From positions 1-33,847 of the IMG/VR virus record IMGVR_UViG_3300029268_000072: DNA of 33,847 bases, one strand, 5' to 3'. This DNA is from a virus. A program made the translations under genes and the position numbers. This document shows positions 22,151-29,771 of this stretch, piece by piece. Position 1 is the first letter of the stretch; the number at the start of each line of letters is the position of its first letter. The notes under the pieces were generated by a model. The model was not told the DNA's origin and made no database searches. It worked only from the letters and a program-made list of their open reading frames with translations.

Positions 22151-23695
22151 ATGGATCAAAGGCAACTATCAATCGTACTTAAGCTCCAGGACGAGGCATC
22201 GAAAGAACTTCGAAAGCTGTCCGGCGAGCTCGATACCGCACAAAAAAGCACCTCCCGTTGGGGCGGTGCCTTGGAGTATGTGGCTGGCGCAGCCAAGTAC
22301 GCAGTAGCGGCACTCGGAACGGCGGCTCTTGCGGGTGCAACCTGGGGTGTGAGCGTTGCCGCGCAACTCGAAACTGCACAGGTCGGCCTCGGCACACTTC
22401 TCGGATCCACCGAGAAAGCGGCGGCGACTGTGGAGCGACTGAAGAAAGAAGCGGCACGCACGCCGTTCGAACTCCCGGGTCTAACCCAGGCAGTCCAGCT
22501 CCTCACCTCCGTCACCAAGGACGGCGACAAATCAATCGACATCATTCTCAACATCGGAGAGGGACTCGCAGCGATGGGCAAAGGCCAGGCGGAACTTGAC
22601 CGCATCATTGTGAACCTCCAGCAGATCGCGGCGGTCGGAAAAGCAGCCACGATCGACATCAAACAATTTGCATTCGCAGGTATTCCGATTTACGAAATGC
22701 TCACCGAGACAACCGGCAAGTCCGGAGAAGCACTCGCCGAGCTCATCGATAGCGGAGGGGTGACATTCGACCTGCTCACAAAGATGTTCGACGAAGCCAA
22801 CAACGCCGGCGGTCGTTTCTTCAACGCATACGTGAACCAGTCCGGCACGTTCAACCAGGCGATGTCGAACATGAAAGACAGCGTCGGAATCCTTATGGCC
22901 GACCTCGTAAAAGAGACGGGCATATTTGGCGGACTGACTCAGGCAATGATTGTCTCCTCCCAGTGGATCGGAAACTACAAGCAGAACATGGCGGACGCGC
23001 GCGACACCTTGCTCGAGTGGATCAACCTGCTCGACCAAAAGACAGGCCTCGTCACATTGCTCAAAGACGCATGGGCAAACCTCGTTTTTATATTCAACGA
23101 CCAGCTGAAGCCGGCACTGATGGAACTGTGGGAGACGCTCCAGCCGTATAAGCCGTACCTCGAGGCACTCGGACAGGTACTCGGCACCATGCTCGTGATC
23201 GCAATCGGCGGGCTGATCATAATCGTCGGCGGACTCGCCGCAGGACTCGTCCAGCTCCTCACGTGGATCACCAAAGTGGTCGACGCAATTATGTCGTGGC
23301 TGAAGCCGGCACTCGATGCCATCGGTACCACAATACTCGCCGTCTACGACTCAACCATGAAGCTCATTGACGCATTCAAAAGCGCATGGGAGTGGGCCGG
23401 CAAGGTGGCAAGCAAGACCGGTAGCTTCGTCTCAAGTGCGGCAACCAGTGTCGCAAACGCGATTCTCCCTGGCCGTGCTTCAGGCGGACCCGTAACAGCC
23501 GGAATGCCGTACATGGTAGGCGAACGCGGTCCGGAATTGTTTGTACCAAAGTCATCAGGCAGTATTATTCCAAATGGAGGAATGGGAGGCGTGGTGGTCA
23601 ATGTCTATGGGGATGTTTCAGGAAAAGAGCTCGTTGCAAAAGTCCAGGAGGGAATAATGCAATCGCTTAGCCAAAACATGAGGTTCGCAGTATAA
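22151..23695 (+). CDS. Tape measure protein (short)
   Basis: 514 residues, helical, with alternating polar and hydrophobic segments. An N-terminal coiled-coil region (L-Q-D-E-A-S-K-E-L-R-K-L-S-G-E-L) leads into the conserved A-A-Q-L-E-T-A-Q-V-G-L-G-T-L-L-G-S-T tape-measure core. Strong hydrophobic helices at about 345-375 may form the DNA-ejection channel. The end resembles the usual R-A-S-G-G-P-V motif and M-V-G-E-R-G-P-E-L-F-V-P. At roughly 0.15 nm per residue, the tail should be near 77 nm, short for a siphovirus. No peptidase or lysozyme insert. Confidence 0.92.
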   Translation: MDQRQLSIVLKLQDEASKELRKLSGELDTAQKSTSRWGGALEYVAGAAKYAVAALGTAALAGATWGVSVAAQLETAQVGLGTLLGSTEKAAATVERLKKEAARTPFELPGLTQAVQLLTSVTKDGDKSIDIILNIGEGLAAMGKGQAELDRIIVNLQQIAAVGKAATIDIKQFAFAGIPIYEMLTETTGKSGEALAELIDSGGVTFDLLTKMFDEANNAGGRFFNAYVNQSGTFNQAMSNMKDSVGILMADLVKETGIFGGLTQAMIVSSQWIGNYKQNMADARDTLLEWINLLDQKTGLVTLLKDAWANLVFIFNDQLKPALMELWETLQPYKPYLEALGQVLGTMLVIAIGGLIIIVGGLAAGLVQLLTWITKVVDAIMSWLKPALDAIGTTILAVYDSTMKLIDAFKSAWEWAGKVASKTGSFVSSAATSVANAILPGRASGGPVTAGMPYMVGERGPELFVPKSSGSIIPNGGMGGVVVNVYGDVSGKELVAKVQEGIMQSLSQNMRFAV

Positions 23696-23708
23696 TAAAA
23701 CGCGGTAT

Positions 23709-23933
23709 ATTCATCAGTGCAACAGTAAACAATACAGACAGTGGAGATCTGATGTTTTTCAAAGAGACAACTGGGCTTGCCAAACATGCGGAGCACGCAG
23801 CACAAAAGGAAGTCCTGTATATTTGGAATCACACCACATTTTAGGGTGGGCAGAATATCCTACACTGAGATTTAAAACTGACAATGGGATTACTTTGTGC
23901 AAACAATGCCACCTGTTAACACGAAAAAAATAA
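23709..23933 (+). CDS. HNH endonuclease ORF without a standard start codon
   Basis: Codons from AGT at 23724 encode S-K-Q-Y-R-Q-W-R-S-D-V-F-Q-R-D-N-W-A-C-Q-T-C-G, then L-E-S-H-H-I-L-G-W-A and N-G-I-T-L-C-K-Q-C-H. This is a complete HNH domain with two zinc-binding Cys pairs. The frame is open from just after a TGA overlapping the tape measure end, yet contains no ATG, GTG or TTG before the domain. ATT at 23709 is the only near-cognate start. The domain looks intact, not decayed. It is AT-rich compared with its neighbours and ends one base before the hub gene, which suggests a homing endonuclease insertion. Confidence 0.65.
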   Translation: MHQCNSKQYRQWRSDVFQRDNWACQTCGARSTKGSPVYLESHHILGWAEYPTLRFKTDNGITLCKQCHLLTRKK

Positions 23934-23934
23934 T

Positions 23935-25443
23935 ATGGCTATCCATGTACTCATCAACACAGCAGACGTCACCGACCAAATCGAGCAGGGCACGCTCGAG
24001 GTCGTTCAGCGCATCACCAATCAGGTCGATAGCGCTAACTTCAGCGTGCGAAAAGCCGGAGCGAAAACACTCACACCGGCATACGGAGACGACATAGAAA
24101 TATACGATGGCGCGACCAAGATATTCGGTGGCACCATCATCAGCGTGCAACAGTCCCCGACCGCCGGCCCAGGAGGAATTGAGTACGACGTGCGATGCGT
24201 GGATCACACCTACGCATTCGACAAGACCCTCGCCTCAAAGACGTACGCCGGCGACTCCATCACCGACATCATCACTGACCTGGTGGCTTCATACGCTCCG
24301 ACGTTCACCGTGGCAAACGTGAGCTCGGGTTTTATCATTGAAAAAATAGTGTTCAACCAGGTGCCACTCTCGACGTGCCTGAAGCGACTGGCCGACATCG
24401 TGAATTATGACTGGTACATCGATGAAGAAAAGGACGTCCACTTCTTTCAAAAATACGCCAACACCGCACCGTTCGGACTGACTGATACGGACGGCAATCA
24501 CATATACAAAACACTTCGCCGAAACAGCGACGGAAGCCAGGTGGCAAACCGCATCAAAGTGCGCGGAGGCGAGTATGAGGGCGCGACCTACAGCGACAGC
24601 ATCACCGTCAAAGGAAACGATTCGAAAGCATTCACACTCCCCTACCGATTCGCAAACTTGACCGTCACCCTGGACACTGGAGGCGGGCCGGCGGCGCAGA
24701 ACGTTGGCACCGACTTCATCGACGACTTCACCAGCGAGGACGTCCTCTACAACTTTGCCGAGCAGATGATCCGCTTCGAAAACAACCTCGCCGACGGAGA
24801 CGTGATCGCATTCACCGGAAACCCAAAGGTGCCGGTCTTTGCCGTTGCTGAAGATCCGGTATCAATCGCCGAGTACGGGAAGATCGAGAAGCTCCTCCGC
24901 GACGACTCAATCGAGAGCAACGCAGTCGCACGCCGACGCGCGAACGCCGAGCTGTACGCATACGCAGAGCCCGTCATCGACGCGAAATTCCGCACCTACA
25001 CATCGGGGCTTCGAGCCGGCATGCTCATCACCGTACAGAGCGACAATCAAAGCATCGCCAGCGAAGAACTGATGATCAAAAACCTGACGTTCCGCATGCG
25101 CGACCATGCCAATTTTTCATACGAAGCCGAAATGGTATCGACCAAACGCTACGACTTCATCACCCTGCTTCAGAAGATCCTCGAGCCGGATCCGCGACCG
25201 AGCGACGAAAGGGAAGTCAGCGAGGAGATCTTCACCGACACGCAGATCGTGACGTGCCAGGAGGAAACAGAATTCGTCGCAGCATTCGAGGACAACGCCC
25301 AGGTGGAAGCCCAGGAAAACATGGTCATCGACCCGTTCGGAGACGAGACAGATGCCCTCTATGTGCTGTCCCCATATGCTCCGACAAGCCAAACCGACCC
25401 GAAGCGCCCGGGACGGCTGGACATATCGCTTGTTGTATATTAA
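23935..25443 (+). CDS. Tail hub/baseplate protein
   Basis: A 502-residue protein with the layout of gp27-like tail hub proteins: an N-terminal beta-barrel (F-S-V-R-K-A-G-A-K and D-D-I-E-I-Y-D-G-A-T-K-I-F-G-G-T-I). A second domain has L-K-R-L-A-D-I-V-N-Y-D-W-Y-I-D-E-E-K-D-V-H-F-F, a well-known hub signature. The final third is acidic and irregular. Hub proteins close the tail tip and anchor fibres. No distal tail (Dit) protein gene lies between the tape measure and this gene, the usual place; only the HNH ORF is there. The start follows the HNH stop by one base. Confidence 0.8.
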   Translation: MAIHVLINTADVTDQIEQGTLEVVQRITNQVDSANFSVRKAGAKTLTPAYGDDIEIYDGATKIFGGTIISVQQSPTAGPGGIEYDVRCVDHTYAFDKTLASKTYAGDSITDIITDLVASYAPTFTVANVSSGFIIEKIVFNQVPLSTCLKRLADIVNYDWYIDEEKDVHFFQKYANTAPFGLTDTDGNHIYKTLRRNSDGSQVANRIKVRGGEYEGATYSDSITVKGNDSKAFTLPYRFANLTVTLDTGGGPAAQNVGTDFIDDFTSEDVLYNFAEQMIRFENNLADGDVIAFTGNPKVPVFAVAEDPVSIAEYGKIEKLLRDDSIESNAVARRRANAELYAYAEPVIDAKFRTYTSGLRAGMLITVQSDNQSIASEELMIKNLTFRMRDHANFSYEAEMVSTKRYDFITLLQKILEPDPRPSDEREVSEEIFTDTQIVTCQEETEFVAAFEDNAQVEAQENMVIDPFGDETDALYVLSPYAPTSQTDPKRPGRLDISLVVY

Positions 25444-25458
25444 GAGACGCGCTATAAT
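25430..25458 (+). promoter_or_regulatory. Promoter before the 25541 gene
   Basis: TTGTTG (25430-25435), exactly 17 bases, TATAAT (25453-25458). The sequence TCGCTTGTTG is shared with the tail-tube promoter. It overlaps the last codons of the hub gene. This is the best sigma-70-like promoter in the window. Confidence 0.75.
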
Positions 25459-25477
25459 TTATTCATCAGTGGAGTGA

Positions 25478-25532
25478 CTCCTACGGAAGAACCGAGGGAG
25501 CACGGCTCTTTTCGTGCCGGCTCCCTATTTTT
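25478..25532 (+). promoter_or_regulatory. Leader attenuator, copy 3 (before fibre genes)
   Basis: Hairpin A: CTCCT (25478-25482) with GGGAG (25496-25500), plus CGG/CCG around AAGAA. Hairpin B: GGGAGCACG (25496-25504) with CGTG (25513-25516) and CTCCC (25521-25525), with a CCGG bulge, followed by a T-rich tail to 25532, an intrinsic terminator. Both hairpins use 25496-25500. Compared with copy 2, the shared strand and its partners on both sides have changed together, which preserves both folds. Confidence 0.8.
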
Positions 25533-25540
25533 GTAAAAAT

Positions 25541-26101
25541 ATGAAACAACACTTCAACGCAAACGAAAAGGGCAAGGTCACAGGAGAGTACATGGCGATC
25601 TCCTTGGCACCTTGGGTCACCCGAAAAATGAAAATCGTCGACGACATCCGCGACGCGATTCGAACTCAAAACTGGAGGATCCTCAAAGCACTCCAGGAAT
25701 GCGGAGTCATCCTCTCCGTCAAAGAAGCACACAACATCATCCCGACCACCGGCCGGAATGTTCTCGCGCGCATACTCGCGGGCGACGTGACCTACACCGG
25801 CGAGGTGGACTACGGTGCACTCGGCTCCGCCGCCTCCCCTGCTTTCACAAACGCATCAACACAGCTCACGACTGAAGTGTACCGAAGCCAGGCCGACAGC
25901 CAGGCCTTTGACGACAACATCGCATACATCGACTGGTTCATTGCGGCCGGCGACGTAGCCGATCAGACGTTCGAGGAATTCGGTGCGTTCATCGACGGAA
26001 CCGGCGCAGCAAACTCCGGACAGGCATGGTCGCTCCTGAAGACCGGAGGGTGGGTAAAAAGTGGTAGTATGTTCATATCAGGAAAATATACATTCGTATG
26101 A
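25541..26101 (+). CDS. Putative tail tip/fibre attachment protein
   Basis: From the ATG at 25541 the product is 186 residues. It contains I-I-P-T-T-G-R-N-V-L-A-R-I-L-A-G and E-V-D-Y-G-A-L-G-S-A, a pattern I recall in phage tail fibre proteins with a short helical N-terminus and beta-rich body. It ends with T-G-G-W-V-K-S-G-S-M-F-I-S-G-K-Y-T-F. The open frame starts at 25514, but that part overlaps the terminator hairpin. It is controlled by a promoter plus attenuator and followed by the glycine-rich fibre gene, so it likely connects fibre to hub. Confidence 0.6.
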   Translation: MKQHFNANEKGKVTGEYMAISLAPWVTRKMKIVDDIRDAIRTQNWRILKALQECGVILSVKEAHNIIPTTGRNVLARILAGDVTYTGEVDYGALGSAASPAFTNASTQLTTEVYRSQADSQAFDDNIAYIDWFIAAGDVADQTFEEFGAFIDGTGAANSGQAWSLLKTGGWVKSGSMFISGKYTFV

Positions 26102-26134
26102 TGAAAATAACTTGCAAACTTTGTATAAAATCCT

Positions 26135-27301
26135 ATGGCACAAGCAAAAAATGATTGGAGTGCGGGAGATCAGGTGGACGCCGCCGATCTTAACACCCAC
26201 GGCACAGAAATAAATAAAAGGTTCGAAGCCATTCACCTCTTCGGTGATGGAAGCGACGGAGACGCAGACATCAACTCCGGCTCTTTTTCTTCCGGACCGA
26301 TCACATCGAACGCGCTCACTCGAGACGCGTACTTCGACAACCTCACCCTCTCGGGCGGGGATTTGAATATGGCAGGATACCGCGTATTCGTTCGCGGGAC
26401 TCTCACGCGAAACAGCACGTACAAACTCACCAGGAATAACACCTCGGCCGGAGGCAACGGCAACAACGGCGGCGGGGCAAACCCATCATTCGGAAACGAC
26501 TCGGCAGCGGGCGGAAGCGCAGGATCAGCACAGTCAGACGGCACCCTCAAGGGAGGCGTGGCCGGAGTAGCGGGTGGTGCGTCCGGTGCAGGGGGCGGAA
26601 TCGACTCAGGAGGGAGCGCAGGGAGCGCAGGAACCACTGGGACGGCAGCTAACCCATCTATCAGCGTAAACGGAGCCGCTGGAGGCGCTGGAGGGGCTGG
26701 AGGGGCAGGAACCAACTATGGGGCAGGTGGAGCGGGCGGTGCGGGCGCAGGAGGCACAGCAACAGGGGCTTCAATGAAACCTCGCCTACCAGCAACGGCA
26801 TACCTCATGCTCGACCTCACAGGCACAACCTGGGCGCAATACCTTGCAGCCGCAGGTGGAGGCGCAGGAGGCGGTGGAGGCGGTGGCGGTGGATTTAACA
26901 CCCAACAAGCACAATGGAACTTCGGAGCAGCCGGAGGATCCGGAGGAGGTTCAGGCGGAAGCGCCGGAGCGTTCTTCATCGCGGCTCGAAACATCGTACT
27001 CAACGGAACGGGCGTATGGCTTGAGGCCAAGGGTGGAGTCGGAGGTAACGGCGGAAACGGCGGAGGCGCAAACGGCGCAGCTGGTTCAGTCGGAGGCGCG
27101 GGAGGCGGCGGAGGCGGCGGAGCGGGTGGATCCGGCGGATCAGGCGTGCTCATGTACCTCGCCAAGACCGGAGCAACACCGACAATCGACCTCACAGGAG
27201 GATCAGCATCGGCTGGAGGCGGAGGCGCATCAAACGGAAGCGCGGGCACAACCGGAGCGACTGGTACACTGTGGGAAATTGACCTAAGCACCACCGAATA
27301 A
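26135..27301 (+). CDS. Glycine-rich tail fibre/adhesin
   Basis: The 388-residue protein opens with an N-terminal attachment segment, DWSAGDQVDAADLN (about 7-20). Residues about 108-380 are dominated by G-G-x, G-A-G and G-G-G-G runs, interrupted by beta segments such as A-Y-L-M-L-D-L-T-G-T-T-W and I-A-A-R-N-I-V-L-N-G-T-G-V-W-L-E-A-K-G. Runs like these form polyglycine-II helix bundles in phage adhesins. The loops between them contact host receptors. It is the likely receptor-binding protein and may vary quickly through repeat recombination. Confidence 0.78.
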   Translation: MAQAKNDWSAGDQVDAADLNTHGTEINKRFEAIHLFGDGSDGDADINSGSFSSGPITSNALTRDAYFDNLTLSGGDLNMAGYRVFVRGTLTRNSTYKLTRNNTSAGGNGNNGGGANPSFGNDSAAGGSAGSAQSDGTLKGGVAGVAGGASGAGGGIDSGGSAGSAGTTGTAANPSISVNGAAGGAGGAGGAGTNYGAGGAGGAGAGGTATGASMKPRLPATAYLMLDLTGTTWAQYLAAAGGGAGGGGGGGGGFNTQQAQWNFGAAGGSGGGSGGSAGAFFIAARNIVLNGTGVWLEAKGGVGGNGGNGGGANGAAGSVGGAGGGGGGGAGGSGGSGVLMYLAKTGATPTIDLTGGSASAGGGGASNGSAGTTGATGTLWEIDLSTTE

Positions 27302-27302
27302 A

Positions 27303-27632
27303 ATGGAATCACTACTCACACCAGGCAATATAATGTTCGCACTCGGGATCATCGGCATGATCTTCACGGTCTTCGCCTACTTCAAGAACCCGCAGATCGA
27401 CCAGGACAAGCGCGACGCGCTCCTGGCTCAACAGGTGAACTGGCAAAACGAGAGCACCGACAGGCGCTTCAAAGAGATGCAGGAGAGCTTTAACGCCCTC
27501 TTGCTTCAGAGCAGCAACCACATCCACACCGTCGACACCAAAGTCGACAAGGTCAACGACTCAATGACCGCAATGAGCAACGAGATCACGAAGCTCGCAA
27601 CCATTATTCAAGAACGCATCCCTAAAAAGTAA
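27303..27632 (+). CDS. Membrane-anchored coiled-coil protein (holin-like)
   Basis: 109 residues: one N-terminal membrane segment (about 9-27, I-M-F-A-L-G-I-I-G-M-I-F-T-V-F-A-Y-F), then a charged helical region with heptads typical of a coiled coil, ending in basic residues. It stands directly before the endolysin and after the fibre gene, so a role in lysis (holin, antiholin or hemolysin XhlA-like protein) is likely but not certain. Starts one base after the fibre stop. Confidence 0.6.
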   Translation: MESLLTPGNIMFALGIIGMIFTVFAYFKNPQIDQDKRDALLAQQVNWQNESTDRRFKEMQESFNALLLQSSNHIHTVDTKVDKVNDSMTAMSNEITKLATIIQERIPKK

Positions 27633-27643
27633 GCAATTTTTAT

Positions 27644-28714
27644 ATGGACGCACAAACACAAGACCCGCACTTCCAGTCCGGTGCCGTCATTGACACCCGA
27701 ACGGAAGCCGAAAAAGCAAAGGACTGGTACCAAAGAGAAGTGGTAGCCAGCATCAACCCCGTCACCTGGACCGAAAAGCCCCGAGAGACGTGGCGCAAGT
27801 TTCCTATTTTCAATCAAAACGGCTCGGGATCCTGCGTAGCGCAGACCCTCGCCAAGCTCCTCGGGGTCATGTACTGGCTCAAGGAGAAAGTGTACGTGCA
27901 CTTCAGCGCGACTCACATCTACCAGCGCCGAAGCAATAAACCGTCCGGAGGCATGGCCGGCGTCGATGCATTCAACATCGCCACGAAAGGCGTCACGCTC
28001 GAGGAGCTCGTCCCTAGCCAAAGCATGACCGACGCGCAGATGGATGCGGTCGTGATCCCGCAATACAAGCAGGACGTCGGCTCGATATTCAACGTGCCGA
28101 ACTACCTCCAGCTCGCCATCAAAGACATCGACACGATCGCCTCAACCATTCAGACAACCGGCAAAGCGGTGATGGCGTGGTTCTACTTCCAAAACGATGA
28201 ATGGACGGAGCGACCGACCATCAAGAACGGAGCCCTAGACCTCTATGCACCGAGCACGGCTCGGCACAGCGTGTCGGCGGTCGACTTCACGCTGGTGGGA
28301 GGCAAGAAGTGTCTCATCATCGAGGACTCATGGGGACCAGGGTACGGCATCGGAGGCCAGCGAATAATCGACGAGGACTTCTTCAAAGACCGCAACTGGT
28401 TTGCCGCATACCCGATCGCGTTCAAATTCCAGGATCAGACACAGCCACAGCCGACGCCAACACCGAAGCCGGCCTACACGTTCAACAAAGACCTGCAATT
28501 CGGAATGACCGATGCGGACGTGACTGCGCTCCAGGACATCCTGCGATACGAGGGACACTTCCCAGCGAACACTACGAGCACCGGATACTTCGGCGCGATC
28601 ACCAAAACAGCCGTGCAAAAGTTTCAAGACAAGTATAAAATAGCAGTGGCAACAGACCCGGGATACGGTCGAGTCGGAGCGCGCACACGGGCAAAATTAA
28701 ACGAGCTTTATTAA
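27644..28714 (+). CDS. Papain-like endolysin with peptidoglycan-binding domain
   Basis: 356 residues. The papain-like (C1) peptidase domain covers about 45-260, with Q58 (oxyanion hole), catalytic C64 in G-S-G-S-C-V-A-Q-T, and H208 in A-R-H-S-V-S-A-V-D-F. The third residue is D228 in E-D-S-W-G, where papains usually have Asn. A Pro/Thr/Gln linker (about 264-275) leads to a PG_binding_1 domain: F-G-M-T-D-A-D-V-T-A-L-Q, T-G-Y-F-G-A-I-T and G-A-R-T-R-A-K-L-N-E-L-Y. Likely cleaves peptide cross-bridges. The binding domain pattern recalls Parcubacteria-type proteins. No signal peptide, so it needs a holin. Confidence 0.85.
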   Translation: MDAQTQDPHFQSGAVIDTRTEAEKAKDWYQREVVASINPVTWTEKPRETWRKFPIFNQNGSGSCVAQTLAKLLGVMYWLKEKVYVHFSATHIYQRRSNKPSGGMAGVDAFNIATKGVTLEELVPSQSMTDAQMDAVVIPQYKQDVGSIFNVPNYLQLAIKDIDTIASTIQTTGKAVMAWFYFQNDEWTERPTIKNGALDLYAPSTARHSVSAVDFTLVGGKKCLIIEDSWGPGYGIGGQRIIDEDFFKDRNWFAAYPIAFKFQDQTQPQPTPTPKPAYTFNKDLQFGMTDADVTALQDILRYEGHFPANTTSTGYFGAITKTAVQKFQDKYKIAVATDPGYGRVGARTRAKLNELY

Positions 28715-28726
28715 TCAATCACACAT

Positions 28727-28912
28727 ATGGAAACGAACACAAACCTATCAGTCGGGGACGCAGCATCACTCCTTATCGGAGCAGGGCTCACACAGCTCAG
28801 TGACGTCACGATCGCACTCACGCTCATCGGCGTAGGCGTCGGACTCAAGATCCTCGTCGCCTTTCTTCAGAAGAAAGGACTCGACGTAAAGAGCGACGTC
28901 AACAACGGATAA
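28727..28912 (+). CDS. Small membrane protein (holin candidate)
   Basis: 61 residues with a hydrophobic stretch from about 10 to 48 that could form one or two membrane helices (A-A-S-L-L-I-G-A-G-L then I-A-L-T-L-I-G-V-G-V-G-L-K-I-L-V-A-F-L) and a charged lysine-rich end. Size and place, just after the endolysin and before a terminator, fit a holin. The 27303 protein could be the partner or antiholin. Confidence 0.62.
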   Translation: METNTNLSVGDAASLLIGAGLTQLSDVTIALTLIGVGVGLKILVAFLQKKGLDVKSDVNNG

Positions 28913-28933
28913 CACCGGCCCCAGGAAGCAACG

Positions 28934-28964
28934 AAAAACACCACCCGAGAAAGGTGGTGTTTTT
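28934..28964. terminator. Intrinsic terminator after lysis genes
   Basis: Perfect 12-base inverted repeat AAAAACACCACC (28934-28945) and GGTGGTGTTTTT (28953-28964) with a seven-base loop and T-run, usable on both strands. It closes the structural and lysis operon. Confidence 0.9.
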
Positions 28965-28967
28965 ATC

Positions 28968-29096
28968 TTGCGCGCGCTTTGTAAAAAAGCTGAGGACGGA
29001 GGAGTGTGGCAAAGCCCCGTCCCTACAGGGAATTGTAGCACTTTGTGCCACAAGTGCCACTTCAATAGGAAAGAACACAAGAGCAGCAACAAATAA
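28968..29096 (+). pseudogene. Possible HNH endonuclease remnant
   Basis: A 42-codon frame from TTG at 28968 to the TAA at 29094 ends with T-L-C-H-K-C-H-F-N-R-K-E-H-K. This resembles the last zinc-binding part of HNH nucleases (L-C-x-x-C-H). The rest of the domain is missing, and the upstream part overlaps the terminator's right flank. A chance match is possible because the motif is short. Base composition is mixed. Confidence 0.25.
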
Positions 29097-29098
29097 AG

Positions 29099-29107
29099 TT
29101 ATACACA
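29099..29107 (+). other. DnaA-box-like site TTATACACA
   Basis: TTATACACA fits the DnaA-box consensus TTATNCACA without mismatch. It lies in the noncoding gap between the lysis genes and the 29206 gene, just upstream of a promoter. A second perfect box occurs at 31202. A replication origin nearby is possible but two isolated boxes are not proof. Confidence 0.35.
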
Positions 29108-29127
29108 GTATGTCCACTTCCCCAGCA

Positions 29128-29156
29128 TGGACATTCTCAATACGATTTCGTATAAT
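29128..29156 (+). promoter_or_regulatory. Promoter for the 29206 operon
   Basis: TGGACA (29128-29133), 17 bases, TATAAT (29151-29156). Transcription would give a leader of about 43 bases before the ATG at 29206, unlike the leaderless sites. No Shine-Dalgarno sequence is seen in this leader. Confidence 0.65.
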
Positions 29157-29205
29157 CACACTATACCAATAACAACAGCATGCGGGTGGAAGCCCCGCCA
29201 AAACT

Positions 29206-29520
29206 ATGAGAATGACAATAAGAAAAGCAGAGGTGAGGTTAGGGGAGGCATTCAACAAGATGCCAGGAAAGGAGGTGGTCGAGAAGCACCTCGCAGGATT
29301 GCCATACGGAGTGGCCATAGTCGATGGAGACAGATCATACTGGCAGAACGCCGAGGACACGCTGGTATTTCAAATCGATGGCGGCGAGCTCTACCGCTTC
29401 GGAGGCAACATCATCGAAGCGATCGCATCGGTATGGAGCATGGTGTACTCAACGGGTGCGGACGAAGTGCACACCAGCCAGCAAGGGTCGAAATTAACAG
29501 TCAGAATGTGGTGGGACTAA
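29206..29520 (+). CDS. Hypothetical protein
   Basis: A 104-residue protein with an alpha/beta look. It has V-E-K-H-L-A-G-L-P-Y-G-V-A-I-V-D-G-D-R-S-Y-W-Q-N, then L-V-F-Q-I-D-G-G-E-L-Y-R-F-G-G-N, and a C-terminal strand K-L-T-V-R-M-W-W-D. No family recognised. First gene after the lysis terminator and the TGGACA promoter, so probably the start of the early or middle operon that leads to recT. Confidence 0.65.
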   Translation: MRMTIRKAEVRLGEAFNKMPGKEVVEKHLAGLPYGVAIVDGDRSYWQNAEDTLVFQIDGGELYRFGGNIIEAIASVWSMVYSTGADEVHTSQQGSKLTVRMWWD

Positions 29521-29531
29521 CCAACAAAAAT

Positions 29532-29762
29532 ATGACAAAACTTCAAATCACAGCATGGGTCATCGGAGGCATCGCATTTATCGCGCTGACACTCTGGTGG
29601 AGCGCCGGCCACGACAAGGCAGTCATGGAAGCGGCGGAGAGATACGAGGCATGCGTAAAGGTCGAATACAACACAACGCCGAGCGCCTGGTACGCAGAGC
29701 ACGGCGAATATCCTGAAGTAAGCGGGTGCGAGATACTTGACAGTATGGATACAAAGGAATAA
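29532..29762 (+). CDS. Small single-pass membrane protein
   Basis: From the ATG at 29532 the product is 76 residues. A membrane helix at about 5-25 (I-T-A-W-V-I-G-G-I-A-F-I-A-L-T-L-W-W) is followed by an external or cytoplasmic tail with two cysteines (A-C-V-K-V-E-Y and V-S-G-C-E-I-L) that could form a disulfide. The tail motif S-A-W-Y-A-E-H-G-E-Y-P-E has no known function. Phage proteins of this type may act at the envelope, for example in superinfection exclusion, but there is no direct evidence. Confidence 0.6.
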   Translation: MTKLQITAWVIGGIAFIALTLWWSAGHDKAVMEAAERYEACVKVEYNTTPSAWYAEHGEYPEVSGCEILDSMDTKE

Positions 29763-29771
29763 AATTAAACT

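Noticed and set aside
26460-27250. Tandem repeat or CRISPR-like array in the GC-rich region
   Set aside because: The repetitiveness is from glycine codons of the fibre gene; there are no equal spacers or conserved direct repeats.
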